Assembly (NCBI RefSeq): GCF_021513235.1
Contig: NZ_CP090976.1
Coordinates: 2,480,001 to 2,544,000 of the forward strand
DNA length: 64,000 nucleotides
From: Kaistella sp. 97-N-M2
Lineage (GTDB): Bacteria > Bacteroidota > Bacteroidia > Flavobacteriales > Weeksellaceae
Direction of reading: 5' to 3'
The position numbers and the translations under genes were made by a program. Below the pieces are notes generated by a model. That model saw only the letters and a program-made list of their open reading frames with translations. It was not told the DNA's origin and made no database searches. The stretch's first letter is position 1, and each line of letters starts with the position of its first letter. Below are positions 42,361 through 51,059 of the stretch, one piece after another.

Positions 42361-42398
42361 CCATCGCCATCATCAAAAAAATACCTGTCCATTTTTCG

Positions 42399-42430
42399 GT
42401 TGTCTGATAATCTTCCTGTACCTATTTTTG
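42399..42430 (+). promoter_or_regulatory. Promoter of ada
   Basis: GTTG (42399-42402), 20-base spacer, TATTTTTG (42423-42430), 15 bases before the ATG. Confidence 0.5.
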
Positions 42431-42445
42431 CTTTAAATTTATACC

Positions 42446-43489
42446 ATGGAACTTTCCAATGAACTTATGTACGAAGCATCGCTCACAAAAAATGTCGATT
42501 TCGAGGGCGTTTTTTGGATGGGCGTAAAAACAACGGGAATATTTTGCCGTCCAACGTGCACGGCCAGAAAACCAAAACCTGAAAATGTAGAGTTCTTTCA
42601 AAACACAAAAGCAGCTATCCTGAAAGGCTACCGTCCGTGTAAAGTCTGCAGGCCGTTGGAAAACATTAACGGGACGCCGGAATATATTCAGCAAATTCTA
42701 AAAGAACTTCGCGAAGATCCTTCCTTAAAATTTAAAGATTTCGATTTGGTTCAGCGCGAAATAGAACCCGCTACGATTCGACGGTGGTTTCAAAAAAACC
42801 ACGGAATGACGTTTCATGCATTTCAAAGAATGTTTCGCCTGAATACTGCCTTCAAAAAAATTCAGCAAGGTGAAAATATTATGGAAACTGCGTACGACAG
42901 TGGTTTTGAAAGTTTAAGCGGCTTTAACGAAAGTTTTAAAACAATTTTTGGTGTGTCTCCGAAAAACTCCAAATCCTATAAAATTATCGATTTAAAACGT
43001 ATCGAAACGCCTGTTGGAACCATGTACGCCGCCGCGATTGAAGAAGGAATTTGTATGCTCGAATTTACGGACCGCAAAATGTTGGAAACCGAATTTAAAG
43101 ATTTGGCAAAATCTCTCAACGCGACCATTGTTTTGGGTGAAAATCCACATTTTCAGACTCTGGAAAAAGAACTTTCCGAATATTTTATTGGTGAACGAAC
43201 CCGCTTCAGCGTTCCTCTTTCTCCCGTGGGAACAGCATTTCAAAAAAGTGTTTGGAAAGCTCTGATGGAAATTCCTTATGGTGAAACCTGGACTTACAGA
43301 AAACAGTCAGAATTTTTGGGAGATGCGAAAAAAGTTCGTGCGGTTGCTAACGCCAACGGCATGAATAAAATTTCCATAATTATACCGTGTCATAGAGTGA
43401 TAGGCAGTAACGGCACGCTAACCGGTTATGGAGGTGGCATTTGGCGGAAACAGAAGTTATTGGAATTGGAAAAAGCCATTCTTTTTTAA
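42446..43489 (+). CDS. ada: Ada: methylated-DNA sensor, activator and O6-methylguanine methyltransferase
   Basis: A 347-residue three-part protein. Zinc/phosphotriester domain with Cys34, Cys38, Cys65 and Cys68 (FCRPTC and PCKVC); Cys34 would be the methyl acceptor. AraC-type HTH at about 80-172 (IRRWFQKNHGMTFHAFQR, DSGFESLSGFNESFKTIFG). Ogt domain at about 190-347 with acceptor Cys315 in IIIPCHRVIG. Both repair activities and the transcription-factor module are intact, and length equals E. coli Ada (354). It has its own promoter; no methyltransferase or glycosylase partner is adjacent, so its targets lie elsewhere, probably including itself. Confidence 0.93.
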   Translation: MELSNELMYEASLTKNVDFEGVFWMGVKTTGIFCRPTCTARKPKPENVEFFQNTKAAILKGYRPCKVCRPLENINGTPEYIQQILKELREDPSLKFKDFDLVQREIEPATIRRWFQKNHGMTFHAFQRMFRLNTAFKKIQQGENIMETAYDSGFESLSGFNESFKTIFGVSPKNSKSYKIIDLKRIETPVGTMYAAAIEEGICMLEFTDRKMLETEFKDLAKSLNATIVLGENPHFQTLEKELSEYFIGERTRFSVPLSPVGTAFQKSVWKALMEIPYGETWTYRKQSEFLGDAKKVRAVANANGMNKISIIIPCHRVIGSNGTLTGYGGGIWRKQKLLELEKAILF

Positions 43490-43705
43490 ATCTTAAGCAT
43501 AGCGCACTAGTGTTATTTGCTTGTATCTATGGTTACCAAAATGTTTCATTTGCAGCAAATCGGGTTTTAAATATTGTTGAATTAGAAGTATGAAATGCAT
43601 CATTTAATTATGGGAATTCGCTCCCTTATCTCAATTATTGACTTTTAAAAGCCCTCAGCCGCTTTGTTTTTTCGAAATTTATTGGCTTCTGCCCGAACTA
43701 ATTTT

Positions 43706-43713
43706 TATCTTTG
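43706..43713 (+). promoter_or_regulatory. -7 element TATCTTTG
   Basis: Exact TAnnTTTG match 13 bases before the GNAT start codon, with ATTG 21 bases upstream as a possible -33 box. Confidence 0.45.
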
Positions 43714-43726
43714 AAAAAACATCTTT

Positions 43727-44266
43727 ATGAATTTCTCCGTCCAACCCACTTTAGAAAATGAAACAATCAGTTTGGTTCCGCTGGAAAAACATGATTTCGA
43801 GGAGTTGTTTGATGTAGCTTCAGATCCGACAGTCTGGGAACAACATCCTAACAAAGAGCGGTACAAAAGAGAAGTATTCGAAAATTTCTTTCAGGGTGCG
43901 ATGGAAAGCAAAGGTGCCTTTTTAGTCCTCGATAAAGGAACGGAGGAAGTGTTGGGAAGTACAAGATTTTACGATTACGACGAAAAAAATAAAAGCATTC
44001 TTATCGGCTATACGTTTTACGGGACTTCATCTTGGGGTAAGAACATCAATTCAGGCGTTAAAAAATTAATGTTAGATTATATTTTTCAATTTGTTGAAAC
44101 CGTGATTTTCCACGTTGGAAAAACCAATATCCGCTCTATAAAAGCCATGGAAAGGTTGGGCGCAGAAAATGTGGGGGAAGAAGAAGTCGCCTATTTTGGA
44201 GAGGATCCAAAAATAAATGTTGTTTTTAAAATTCAAAAAGAAAGCTGGAAACTGAAACTTCATTAA
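43727..44266 (+). CDS. GNAT-family N-acetyltransferase
   Basis: A 179-residue acetyltransferase of the RimJ/RimL-like group. Order of motifs: TLENETISLVPLEKHDFEEL at the N-terminus, VLGSTRFYDYDEKNKSILIG (strand 3-4), the acetyl-CoA region YGTSSWGKNINSGVKKLML, and IRSIKAMERLGAENVGEE at the C-terminus, including the N..S..ame.lG pattern typical of the RimL subgroup. Substrate unknown: ribosomal protein, small molecule or antibiotic are all possible. It begins a plus-strand group with two small genes 35 bases downstream. Confidence 0.85.
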   Translation: MNFSVQPTLENETISLVPLEKHDFEELFDVASDPTVWEQHPNKERYKREVFENFFQGAMESKGAFLVLDKGTEEVLGSTRFYDYDEKNKSILIGYTFYGTSSWGKNINSGVKKLMLDYIFQFVETVIFHVGKTNIRSIKAMERLGAENVGEEEVAYFGEDPKINVVFKIQKESWKLKLH

Positions 44267-44300
44267 AATCCCATAATTTTTAAAATCTAAATTTTAAAAG

Positions 44301-44513
44301 ATGATTAAAAAAGGCACAAAAGTTAAGTGGAATTGGGGCAGTGGCACCGCCACCGGAAAAGTTATTGAAACTTATACTGAAAGCATCACCAAAACCATCA
44401 AAGGTTCCACCGTTACGCGTAACGGTGAGAAGGGTAACAAAGCACTTTTGATTGAACAGGAAGACGGTGACAAGGTTTTGAAAAGTGAAAGTGAAGTTAC
44501 AAAGCCTGATTGA
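44301..44513 (+). CDS. Small TUDOR-fold protein (DUF2945/HVA1)
   Basis: A 70-residue protein: MIKKGTKVKWNWGSGTATGK, VIETYTESITKTIKGSTVTR and DGDKVLKSESEVTK. This is the pattern of the DUF2945 'hypervirulence-associated protein TUDOR domain' family, a small beta-barrel with basic surface. The function is unknown despite the family name, which derives from a fungal member. Its TGA stop overlaps the ATG of the next gene (TGATG), so the two are translationally coupled. The stop is at 44511-44513. Confidence 0.78.
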   Translation: MIKKGTKVKWNWGSGTATGKVIETYTESITKTIKGSTVTRNGEKGNKALLIEQEDGDKVLKSESEVTKPD

Positions 44514-44767
44514 TGGTATCTGAGGCAGACAAAATAAAAAACGCACATCTTCAGTTTGCAGCAGAACGCGGTTTCGGAAAAACCTACTGTCCGTCGGAAG
44601 TCGCAAGGGAATTGTTTCCGGAGGAGTGGCGCAGCAAAATGGATTTGGTTCGCGACGTGGCCGATCTGCTGGTGACGGCGGGAAAACTTGAGGTTTTGCA
44701 GGGAAATGTCGTGGAAACGGACATGCCGTCAAAATTAAAAGGGCCCATTCGTTTGCGAAGAAAGTAA
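44513..44767 (+). CDS. DUF3253 family small protein
   Basis: An 84-residue protein that reads KIKNAHLQFAAERGFGKTYC, PSEVARELFPEEWRSKMD and VRDVADLLVTAGKLEVLQGN. I recognise DUF3253, a winged-helix-like family often beside DUF2945-type or DNA-repair genes. The A of its ATG start at 44513 is the last base of the preceding TGA stop; an alternative TTG at 44510 is one codon longer. DNA-binding is plausible from the HTH-like composition but not established. No terminator is obvious downstream. Confidence 0.78.
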   Translation: MVSEADKIKNAHLQFAAERGFGKTYCPSEVARELFPEEWRSKMDLVRDVADLLVTAGKLEVLQGNVVETDMPSKLKGPIRLRRK

Positions 44768-44842
44768 AGAGTTTTCTAAAATTAATCCTGTGCAGAAGTT
44801 TTAACATCTAAATTAAGTTGATGCTCCCGTCGATTTCGATAA

Positions 44843-45004
44843 TTATTTCCCGGCGCAATCGTGAAACATTTCCGCACCATAATAAAACACGAAAAGCCAC
44901 GCGATTCCTTTTAAAGTAAAAAAGATCAGACCGCCAATTCCTACGCGTTTGAACCACATTTTCATTTTCGAATTTTTGTCGTCTCTGGGGTGTTGATTTT
45001 TCAT
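44843..45004 (-). CDS. Small single-helix membrane protein
   Basis: A 53-residue protein on the minus strand in the 427-base gap between the DUF3253 gene and the ALDH gene. It begins MKNQHPRDDKNSKMKMWFKR, a basic cytoplasmic segment, then a hydrophobic helix (VGIGGLIFFTLKGIAWLFVF) and ends with YYGAEMFHDCAGK. The positive-inside topology and intact frame support a real protein. Similar short membrane proteins are annotated as hypothetical in Chryseobacterium-type genomes. No promoter was recognised; function unknown. The rest of the gap shows nothing. Confidence 0.6.
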   Translation of the reverse strand: MKNQHPRDDKNSKMKMWFKRVGIGGLIFFTLKGIAWLFVFYYGAEMFHDCAGK

Positions 45005-45194
45005 ATCACAGCTTTGCCCAAATATAATTATTTATTTTAGTCTTAAATAATTATGATTGGTTAATCAAACCAATGTCTTCCCTTATAAACTGCGCGAGAA
45101 ACCCTCAAATCTGTTAAATTTAAATTAAAATACTTTTAGATTTTTTCGCCTTACGCAAAATTCATATCTTTAAAGACAACTCAAAAATATATGT

Positions 45195-46745
45195 ATGTCC
45201 AAAAAAATGAATGATTTCGGAATTGAACAGTCACTTAAAAATCTGGGAATATCCACTGAAAATAACGGCGTTTCCTCTGGCGGCGATTTTTTTGCCCATG
45301 GTGATCTGCTCGAAAGCTATTCGCCCACCGATGGAAAACTGATCGCGAAAATTAAGACGGCCAAGGCCGATGATTATAATAAGGTTATAGAAACGTCGAA
45401 GGAAGCTTTTAAAGAATTTCGAATGATTCCGGCTCCTAAAAGAGGGGAGTTGGTGCGTCAGTTTGGTCTGAAATTACGGGAATATAAAGATGATTTAGGT
45501 AAACTTGTCTCTTATGAAATGGGCAAATCCCTGCAGGAAGGTTTGGGTGAAGTTCAGGAAATGATTGATATCTGCGATTTTGCAGTAGGACTTTCGCGCC
45601 AGCTGCACGGTTATACGATGCATTCCGAAAGACCTGGGCATAGAATGTACGAGCAGTATCACCCGTTGGGCGTGGTGGGAATTATCTCCGCCTTTAATTT
45701 TCCTGTGGCGGTTTGGTCCTGGAATACGGCGCTCGCATGGATCTGTGGAAACGTAACCATTTGGAAACCATCAGAAAAAGCACCACTTTGTGCAATCGCC
45801 TGTCAAAACATAATTACTGAAGTTTTAAAAGAAAATGAGCTTCCGGAAGGAATTTCTACCATGCTCGTGGGCGATCATAAAATTGGAGAAATGCTGGTGA
45901 ACGACAAAAATGTATCGCTTATTTCCTTCACAGGCTCCACCAAAGTGGGCCGAATTGTCGGTACAAACGTTGCGCAAAGATTTGGCAAATCCATTCTGGA
46001 GTTAGGCGGAAACAATGCGATTATCTTTACCGAAAACGCCGATTTAAATATGTCGATCATCGGTGCTGTCTTCGGTGCGGTGGGAACAGCGGGACAAAGA
46101 TGTACTTCAACCAGAAGACTCATTATCCACGAATCAATTTTTGACGAAGTAAAAAACCGTTTGGTAAAAGCTTACGGACAGTTGAAAATAGGAAATCCTT
46201 TAGACGAAAATAATCATGTGGGACCTTTGATCGACCAGGATGCGGTAAAACAATATCAGGATTCCATCGAAAAATGCAAAGCTGAAGGTGGTAAATTTGT
46301 TGTGGAAGGTGGCGTTTTGGACGGAGAAAATTACGAATCCGGATGTTACGTAAAACCGTGCATCGCGGAAGTTGAAAACGCATTTAAAATTGTGCAGCAC
46401 GAAACTTTTGCTCCAATTCTTTACATCATGAAATATAAAACGTTGGAAGAGGCCATCGCCATGCAGAATGATGTTCCGCAGGGTTTAAGTTCTGCCATTA
46501 TGACGACGGATATGCGGCAGGCAGAGTTGTTTTTGTCTCAGGTCGGTTCCGATTGTGGAATTGCCAATGTGAACATAGGAACTTCCGGTGCGGAAATCGG
46601 TGGCGCTTTTGGTGGCGAAAAAGAAACCGGCGGCGGCAGAGAATCCGGTTCTGATGTCTGGAAATATTACATGAGACGCCAGACAAACACTATTAATTAT
46701 ACCGACAGTTTGCCCTTAGCCCAGGGAATTAAATTCGATTTGTAA
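45195..46745 (+). CDS. amaB: Aldehyde dehydrogenase, ALDH7/2-aminoadipate semialdehyde type
   Basis: A 516-residue NAD-dependent dehydrogenase. NAD-binding and catalytic segments: [19 protein letters not shown] (about 160-178), [12 protein letters not shown] with the general-base Glu, and the nucleophile Cys in [14 protein letters not shown]. The sequence [20 protein letters not shown] is characteristic of ALDH7 (antiquitin) enzymes, which oxidise 2-aminoadipate 6-semialdehyde. It is followed after 166 bases by lysine 6-aminotransferase, which makes that semialdehyde, so together they convert lysine to 2-aminoadipate. The symbol follows the bacterial amaB usage and is inferred. Confidence 0.85.
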   Translation: MSKKMNDFGIEQSLKNLGISTENNGVSSGGDFFAHGDLLESYSPTDGKLIAKIKTAKADDYNKVIETSKEAFKEFRMIPAPKRGELVRQFGLKLREYKDDLGKLVSYEMGKSLQEGLGEVQEMIDICDFAVGLSRQLHGYTMHSERPGHRMYEQYHPLGVVGIISAFNFPVAVWSWNTALAWICGNVTIWKPSEKAPLCAIACQNIITEVLKENELPEGISTMLVGDHKIGEMLVNDKNVSLISFTGSTKVGRIVGTNVAQRFGKSILELGGNNAIIFTENADLNMSIIGAVFGAVGTAGQRCTSTRRLIIHESIFDEVKNRLVKAYGQLKIGNPLDENNHVGPLIDQDAVKQYQDSIEKCKAEGGKFVVEGGVLDGENYESGCYVKPCIAEVENAFKIVQHETFAPILYIMKYKTLEEAIAMQNDVPQGLSSAIMTTDMRQAELFLSQVGSDCGIANVNIGTSGAEIGGAFGGEKETGGGRESGSDVWKYYMRRQTNTINYTDSLPLAQGIKFDL

Positions 46746-46785
46746 AATAATATCAATAATTTGGGCAGCTTTTTCCGCCCTCCGT

Positions 46786-46855
46786 TCCCGCTTTTTTTAC
46801 CCGCCGCGGCGGATAAAAAAGAGCTCCACTCAGGTCGGGCTGCAAATGGGGTTTC
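46786..46855. repeat. Extragenic element, copy 1 (CCCGCTTTTTTT...GGGCTGCA)
   Basis: Contains CCCGCTTTTTTT, the palindrome CCGCCGCGGCGG, then AAAAAAGAGCTCCACTCAGG and GGGCTGCA. The ends match the copy at 56144-56203. It lies between the ALDH and aminotransferase genes. Confidence 0.55.
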
Positions 46856-46911
46856 GAAATAAAATTCAGTGATCATTTAATTATTCATAACGCTCAAAAA
46901 AAACTAAAAAT

Positions 46912-48246
46912 ATGAACGACGCAATTGCAAGTCATCCACAACCAACAAACGAAGTGAAGCAAACCCTCGCCAGACACATGCTGGCCGACGGTTTCGATTT
47001 CGTGATGGATTTCGAAAAGTCCCACGGCAGCTATATTCACGACAGTGTTACAGGAAAAGATTATCTTGATATGTTCTCCATGTTCGCCTCGGCATCCATC
47101 GGTTACAACCATCCTTATCTGATGGAAAAATCGGCTTGGCTTGGCAGAATGGCCGTCAACAAACCCACCCTGGCCGATGTATATTCCAGAGAATTTGCAG
47201 ATTTTATGGATGTTTTCGAAAGAGTTGCTATTCCAAAAGAATTGCAGTATGCGTTCTTTATCGAAGGCGGCACCATGGGCGTTGAAAATGCGATGAAAGC
47301 CTGCTTCGACTGGAAAACCCGCAAAAATTTTGAAAAAGGAATGGATTTGGAAGCCGGCATCTGTATACATTTCAAACAGGCCTTCCACGGAAGAAGCGGT
47401 TATACCCTGAGTTTGACCAATACTTCAGATCCACGAAAGTATCAGTATTTCCCCAAATTCGACTGGCCCAGAATTATTAATCCCCATTTAAATTTTCCGA
47501 TAACCGAAGAGAATTTAGCCGAAACAATAAAACAAGAAAATCTTGCCTTGTTAAATATTGAAGAGGCAATCCTTTCCAATCCAAACAAAGTAGCCTGCAT
47601 TATCATCGAACCCATTCAGGCGGAAGGTGGCGACCATCATTTCCGAGACGAATTTTTTGTTGGTCTGCGCGAAATATGCGATCAAAATGAGGTTTTACTT
47701 ATTTTTGATGAAGTGCAAACCGGCATCGGACTCACGGGAAAAATGTGGGCGTTTCAACATTTCAGTGCAAAACCAGACATTATTTCTTTTGGTAAAAAAG
47801 CACAGGTTTGTGGTGTTTTGGCGAACAAAGAAAAATTCGACGAAATTCCCAACAATGTCTTCCGGGAAAGTTCCCGTATCAATTCCACTTTTGGTGGAAA
47901 CTTTATCGATATTTTAAGATTTCAGCTTATTTTGGAAGTCATCGAAAAAGAAAACCTTGTCGAAAATGCCAGAATTGTCGGCGAATATCTTCTGGAAGGT
48001 TTGCAAAAGCTTGCGCAAAAATATCCGAATTGGCTTTCAAATCCACGCGGACGCGGCTTAATGTGCGCCATCGATTTACCAACCGGCGAGCAGCGCGACC
48101 GTATGCGGGAAATGCTGTACGACGAGGGAATGATTATTTTATCCTGTGGAACCAGCGCAATCCGCTTCCGTCCGCATTTAAATGTGACCAAAGAAGAAAT
48201 TCAAATGGCCCTGGATAAATTTGATATTTGCTTAAATAGAATGTAG
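46912..48246 (+). CDS. lat: L-lysine 6-transaminase
   Basis: A 444-residue class III PLP aminotransferase that moves the epsilon-amino group of lysine to 2-oxoglutarate, giving 2-aminoadipate 6-semialdehyde. The N-terminal block HMLADGFDFVMDFEKSHGSY and DMFSMFASASIGYNHPYL are typical of LAT enzymes. FIEGGTMGVENAMKACFDWK binds the cofactor phosphate, IFDEVQTGIGLTGKMWAF holds the PLP aspartate, and the Schiff-base lysine is in IISFGKKAQVCG. The upstream ALDH7 gene completes the route. Biosynthetic use in beta-lactam producers is known for LAT, but here catabolism is more likely. Confidence 0.9.
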   Translation: MNDAIASHPQPTNEVKQTLARHMLADGFDFVMDFEKSHGSYIHDSVTGKDYLDMFSMFASASIGYNHPYLMEKSAWLGRMAVNKPTLADVYSREFADFMDVFERVAIPKELQYAFFIEGGTMGVENAMKACFDWKTRKNFEKGMDLEAGICIHFKQAFHGRSGYTLSLTNTSDPRKYQYFPKFDWPRIINPHLNFPITEENLAETIKQENLALLNIEEAILSNPNKVACIIIEPIQAEGGDHHFRDEFFVGLREICDQNEVLLIFDEVQTGIGLTGKMWAFQHFSAKPDIISFGKKAQVCGVLANKEKFDEIPNNVFRESSRINSTFGGNFIDILRFQLILEVIEKENLVENARIVGEYLLEGLQKLAQKYPNWLSNPRGRGLMCAIDLPTGEQRDRMREMLYDEGMIILSCGTSAIRFRPHLNVTKEEIQMALDKFDICLNRM

Positions 48247-48257
48247 ACAGCAAAGCG

Positions 48258-48292
48258 TTTGGGCAATCACCTAACGAATTTGCCCAAATTCT
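48258..48292 (+). terminator. Terminator of the lysine operon
   Basis: TTTGGGCAA (48258-48266) / TTGCCCAAA (48280-48288), then T-rich sequence. Confidence 0.7.
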
Positions 48293-48367
48293 TTTATATT
48301 TCCTAATTCCAAATTGGAGTATAACAATAATTTTTTTGTAACTTTAAAATTCAAAATAGAAAGAATT

Positions 48368-48619
48368 ATGGAAAGAGAAACAAGAGTGTCTGTATTTGAA
48401 AGCGAAAAACCTTCAGAAATTCAGTTAATAAAATCGAAACTGGATGCGGAAAACATTTCCAATTTTTTGAACGATAAGTATATGTCTTTCACTACAACAC
48501 CTACTGCAAGCACCATGAAATTAATGGTAAATCTGCAGGACGAGCAAAAAGCCTTTAAAGTCATCGACGCTTATTTGCAGAAGAGCGATTTAGATCTTAA
48601 AGATAACCTCCAAAATTAA
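48368..48619 (+). CDS. DUF2007-type putative signal-transducing protein
   Basis: An 83-residue protein: MERETRVSVFESEKPSEIQL, KSKLDAENISNFLNDKYMSF and LMVNLQDEQKAFKVIDAYLQ. The beta-alpha-beta pattern with 'F......A...k..Le..gI' and the final 'V...d...A..il' matches DUF2007, a small PII-like family of unknown function. The start ATG 48368 is chosen because the upstream 18 codons from 48314 are AT-rich and unlike the family. It is monocistronic with a perfect terminator. Confidence 0.75.
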   Translation: MERETRVSVFESEKPSEIQLIKSKLDAENISNFLNDKYMSFTTTPTASTMKLMVNLQDEQKAFKVIDAYLQKSDLDLKDNLQN

Positions 48620-48650
48620 TTTCATATTTTTTAAATTTTACGTTTTACAG

Positions 48651-48683
48651 AAATCGAAATCTTGCAGAAGATTTCGATTTTTT
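48651..48683 (+). terminator. Terminator of the DUF2007 gene
   Basis: Perfect 13-bp stem AAATCGAAATCTT / AAGATTTCGATTT, loop GCAG, then T run. Confidence 0.85.
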
Positions 48684-48740
48684 TATGGTTGTTACCGTGA
48701 TGAAGTTAGTCGTATCGCCTTCGCAATAAAAATCTGCGGC

Positions 48741-50483
48741 TTAGCTGTGTTCGGGTTTCAATTTATCTTTCATCATTTTAATAAACACGGATGGTTTTAA
48801 ATCGAACTTTCTGCTAAAGTTTGCCGAGAAATTTTCGGCACTGGAAAATCCTGCAATTGCAGCCAGTTCTTTCACATCCATATTAAGATATTTAACATCA
48901 CTTTTTAAATGATCGATGATATAATTTAAGCGCAGATCGCTAATATACAGCGCGAAATTTTTCCCTTTATAGGTATTGATGATTTTCGAAAAGTAGGTTG
49001 AATTTGTTCCAAGCTCTTCACTCAAAGATTTTTGGGAAATCTGGGTGTCGAGATATTTATTTTCGTTTTCAAAAATTTCGAGCTGCTTCAGAATGTTTTC
49101 CACGAACAAAGGATTAAGACCTGCAATTTTATTATAAAATTCGTAGTCGGTTTTTTGCTGATCTTCGTAATCGGCCGAATCTGGAGTTGGTTTAACTTCA
49201 TCCAGATGTTTTGCATCGCTTTGCTGCGCAAATATTTCATCGAACCGTTTTTTATAATTTTGTTTTTCCCTATAAATCTGTAACCCAAAGAATAAAAATC
49301 CTCCAACCAGGATCAAAAATACGGCGATGAAAATGATTCGCTGCGTTTCTAAAGTATTTTCGATCCGGTTTTTCTCGGCGACGAGCTTTTTCGTATCGTA
49401 TTCCTTAACAATTCTTTGATAAAGATATTTGTAATTTTTCTCGTAGGATCTGTCCAGAAACATCAGTTTATTAATATACTCCAGCTGTTTGGCCGTATTG
49501 CCTGTGGAATTATAATATTTTATCAATATCTCGTAGGCTGACCTGAACTGAGGATCCAGTTTTTTAGTTTTATCGTAATGTTTATCGATTTCCTCTAAAT
49601 ATTTGATGGCGAGTTTCTTTTTACCCGTGTTCCAGTAGGAGAGACCTAAGTAGAAAACTTCCGTATTGTGGTCCCACTGATCATTATATAACCTTATAGC
49701 CTCAGAGAGTTTTGCGATGGCAGTGTCGTAATCTTTTGAATAATAGGCATTGGTACCTTCCGATGAAATAAAATATGGTATATATTGAGGTAATTGGTTG
49801 TCTTTTAAGTAATTAAACGCTTCCTTTAAGAGGGACTTATTTGCCGTGAATTTTCCTAATTTTGTATTGGAGTCGATAAGGCTCATTAAGGAATAGATGT
49901 AGTACATTTCATAATTTTTGCCTAAAGATTTTGTACTATTCAAATTTTCTTTAAAAAACTTAAGACATATTATAAGTTCTTTATTGGCATCTTCGTACTG
50001 CCCCAGATATATTTTGTTTTGAGCAATATAATAGATGGTCTTATTAAAGATATAGTCATTCCCCGAATTTTGAGATAATTTATTGGCCACCAAAATATCA
50101 TCGAGTGCCTTTTCATAAAATTCTTCGGACATGCTAATATTACCTCGATTAAGGTAGGCATCAATTAAATTTTTATTTAGTTTTGATTTTTTACTGGTAA
50201 TTAACGCGCTGTCTGCGTATCTAATATTCGAAGGGTAACCAGTAGACATACTGGCATAGCGATAAGCATAAAATAATGCTTCATTATTTTTATCTTTCTT
50301 AGATTTCTCTATATAAAAATTTATTAGTTCCCACATTTTTGTAGGATCATTACTGTACGAATCTATTTTTTTTTCAATCTCTTCATTGCTCAAATTGGAA
50401 TTTGACACACCTTGAGCATGAAATATTGTAAAAAAGTTGACAGTTAAAAGGAAAAGGAGGGAGAAAATATATTTCAACTTCAT
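48741..50483 (-). CDS. Membrane-bound TPR regulator with AraC-type DNA-binding domain
   Basis: A 580-residue one-protein sensor-regulator. N-terminal signal/anchor (FSLLFLLTVNFFTIFHAQG), then a periplasmic TPR region (about 30-370), a transmembrane helix at about 387-407 (FIAVFLILVGGFLFFGLQIY), and a C-terminal AraC HTH (about 475-575: LSEELGTNSTYFSKIINTYK, LAAIAGFSSAENFSANFSRK). This layout couples extracytoplasmic sensing to DNA binding without a kinase. It is divergent from the small lipoprotein gene at 50669, a likely target. Ligand unknown. Confidence 0.85.
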   Translation of the reverse strand: MKLKYIFSLLFLLTVNFFTIFHAQGVSNSNLSNEEIEKKIDSYSNDPTKMWELINFYIEKSKKDKNNEALFYAYRYASMSTGYPSNIRYADSALITSKKSKLNKNLIDAYLNRGNISMSEEFYEKALDDILVANKLSQNSGNDYIFNKTIYYIAQNKIYLGQYEDANKELIICLKFFKENLNSTKSLGKNYEMYYIYSLMSLIDSNTKLGKFTANKSLLKEAFNYLKDNQLPQYIPYFISSEGTNAYYSKDYDTAIAKLSEAIRLYNDQWDHNTEVFYLGLSYWNTGKKKLAIKYLEEIDKHYDKTKKLDPQFRSAYEILIKYYNSTGNTAKQLEYINKLMFLDRSYEKNYKYLYQRIVKEYDTKKLVAEKNRIENTLETQRIIFIAVFLILVGGFLFFGLQIYREKQNYKKRFDEIFAQQSDAKHLDEVKPTPDSADYEDQQKTDYEFYNKIAGLNPLFVENILKQLEIFENENKYLDTQISQKSLSEELGTNSTYFSKIINTYKGKNFALYISDLRLNYIIDHLKSDVKYLNMDVKELAAIAGFSSAENFSANFSRKFDLKPSVFIKMMKDKLKPEHS

Positions 50484-50646
50484 AAAACCGTAATAAAATG
50501 ATTGTTAGGGAGATAAATCATTTTTCATCATTCGTTTTACAATAATACTGCTTATTTTTTTAAAATCCTGCATATAATTTACAAAATTCCTGTCATTTTT
50601 TATAAAGTAAGGGTTGGTTTTATTGCTTTGTAGGGGTGTACAGTGA

Positions 50647-50654
50647 TACATTTG
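50647..50654 (+). promoter_or_regulatory. -7 element TACATTTG for the small lipoprotein
   Basis: Exact TAnnTTTG match 14 bases before ATG 50669. It lies inside the longer frame that starts at 50636 and so rules that start out. Confidence 0.55.
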
Positions 50655-50668
50655 TAAAAATAAAACGA

Positions 50669-50899
50669 ATGAAAAAATTAGCACTTATCGCTTCAGTAGT
50701 TTTTACTACACTTACATTAAATTCATGTAGAGAAGCAGACGAAGTATTTTCCCCGGAAGAAACAGCAACTTTACAAAGAGTACAGGATTCTTCCAATAAT
50801 GTAAAGGCCAAAAATACAGATAATAATATAAGCACGGAGAATAATAGTTCTCAAACTTCAAACCTTGAAGGAGAGATTGCGCCCCCACCTAAAAAATAA
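50669..50899 (+). CDS. Small secreted lipoprotein
   Basis: A 76-residue predicted lipoprotein: signal sequence LALIASVVFTTLTLNS and lipobox cysteine at LNSCREAD (Cys19). The mature part is short, acidic and Asn/Ser-rich (NNVKAKNTDNNISTENN), ending GEIAPPPKK; it looks disordered and has no domain I recognise. The start is ATG 50669 because the promoter at 50647 lies downstream of the alternative start at 50636. Divergent from the TPR-AraC regulator gene, which may control it (inference). Confidence 0.65.
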   Translation: MKKLALIASVVFTTLTLNSCREADEVFSPEETATLQRVQDSSNNVKAKNTDNNISTENNSSQTSNLEGEIAPPPKK

Positions 50900-51034
50900 C
50901 CCCCTAAACTAAATATTTTTTTTTCATCATTTGTGTTGGTTCTTCCGCGATTTGTTCGCGGAAGAATCTTTTTATGCCTACTCGTCATCGAGACTTTTCC
51001 AATAATTAGTCTTTACAGAGTTTTCATATTTTCG

Positions 51035-51042
51035 TACATTTG
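51035..51042 (+). promoter_or_regulatory. -7 element TACATTTG for the E1 gene
   Basis: Exact TAnnTTTG match, 17 bases before the ATG; TTTA 19 bases upstream is a one-mismatch -33 box. Confidence 0.5.
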
Positions 51043-51059
51043 TAAAAATTCAGCATTCT

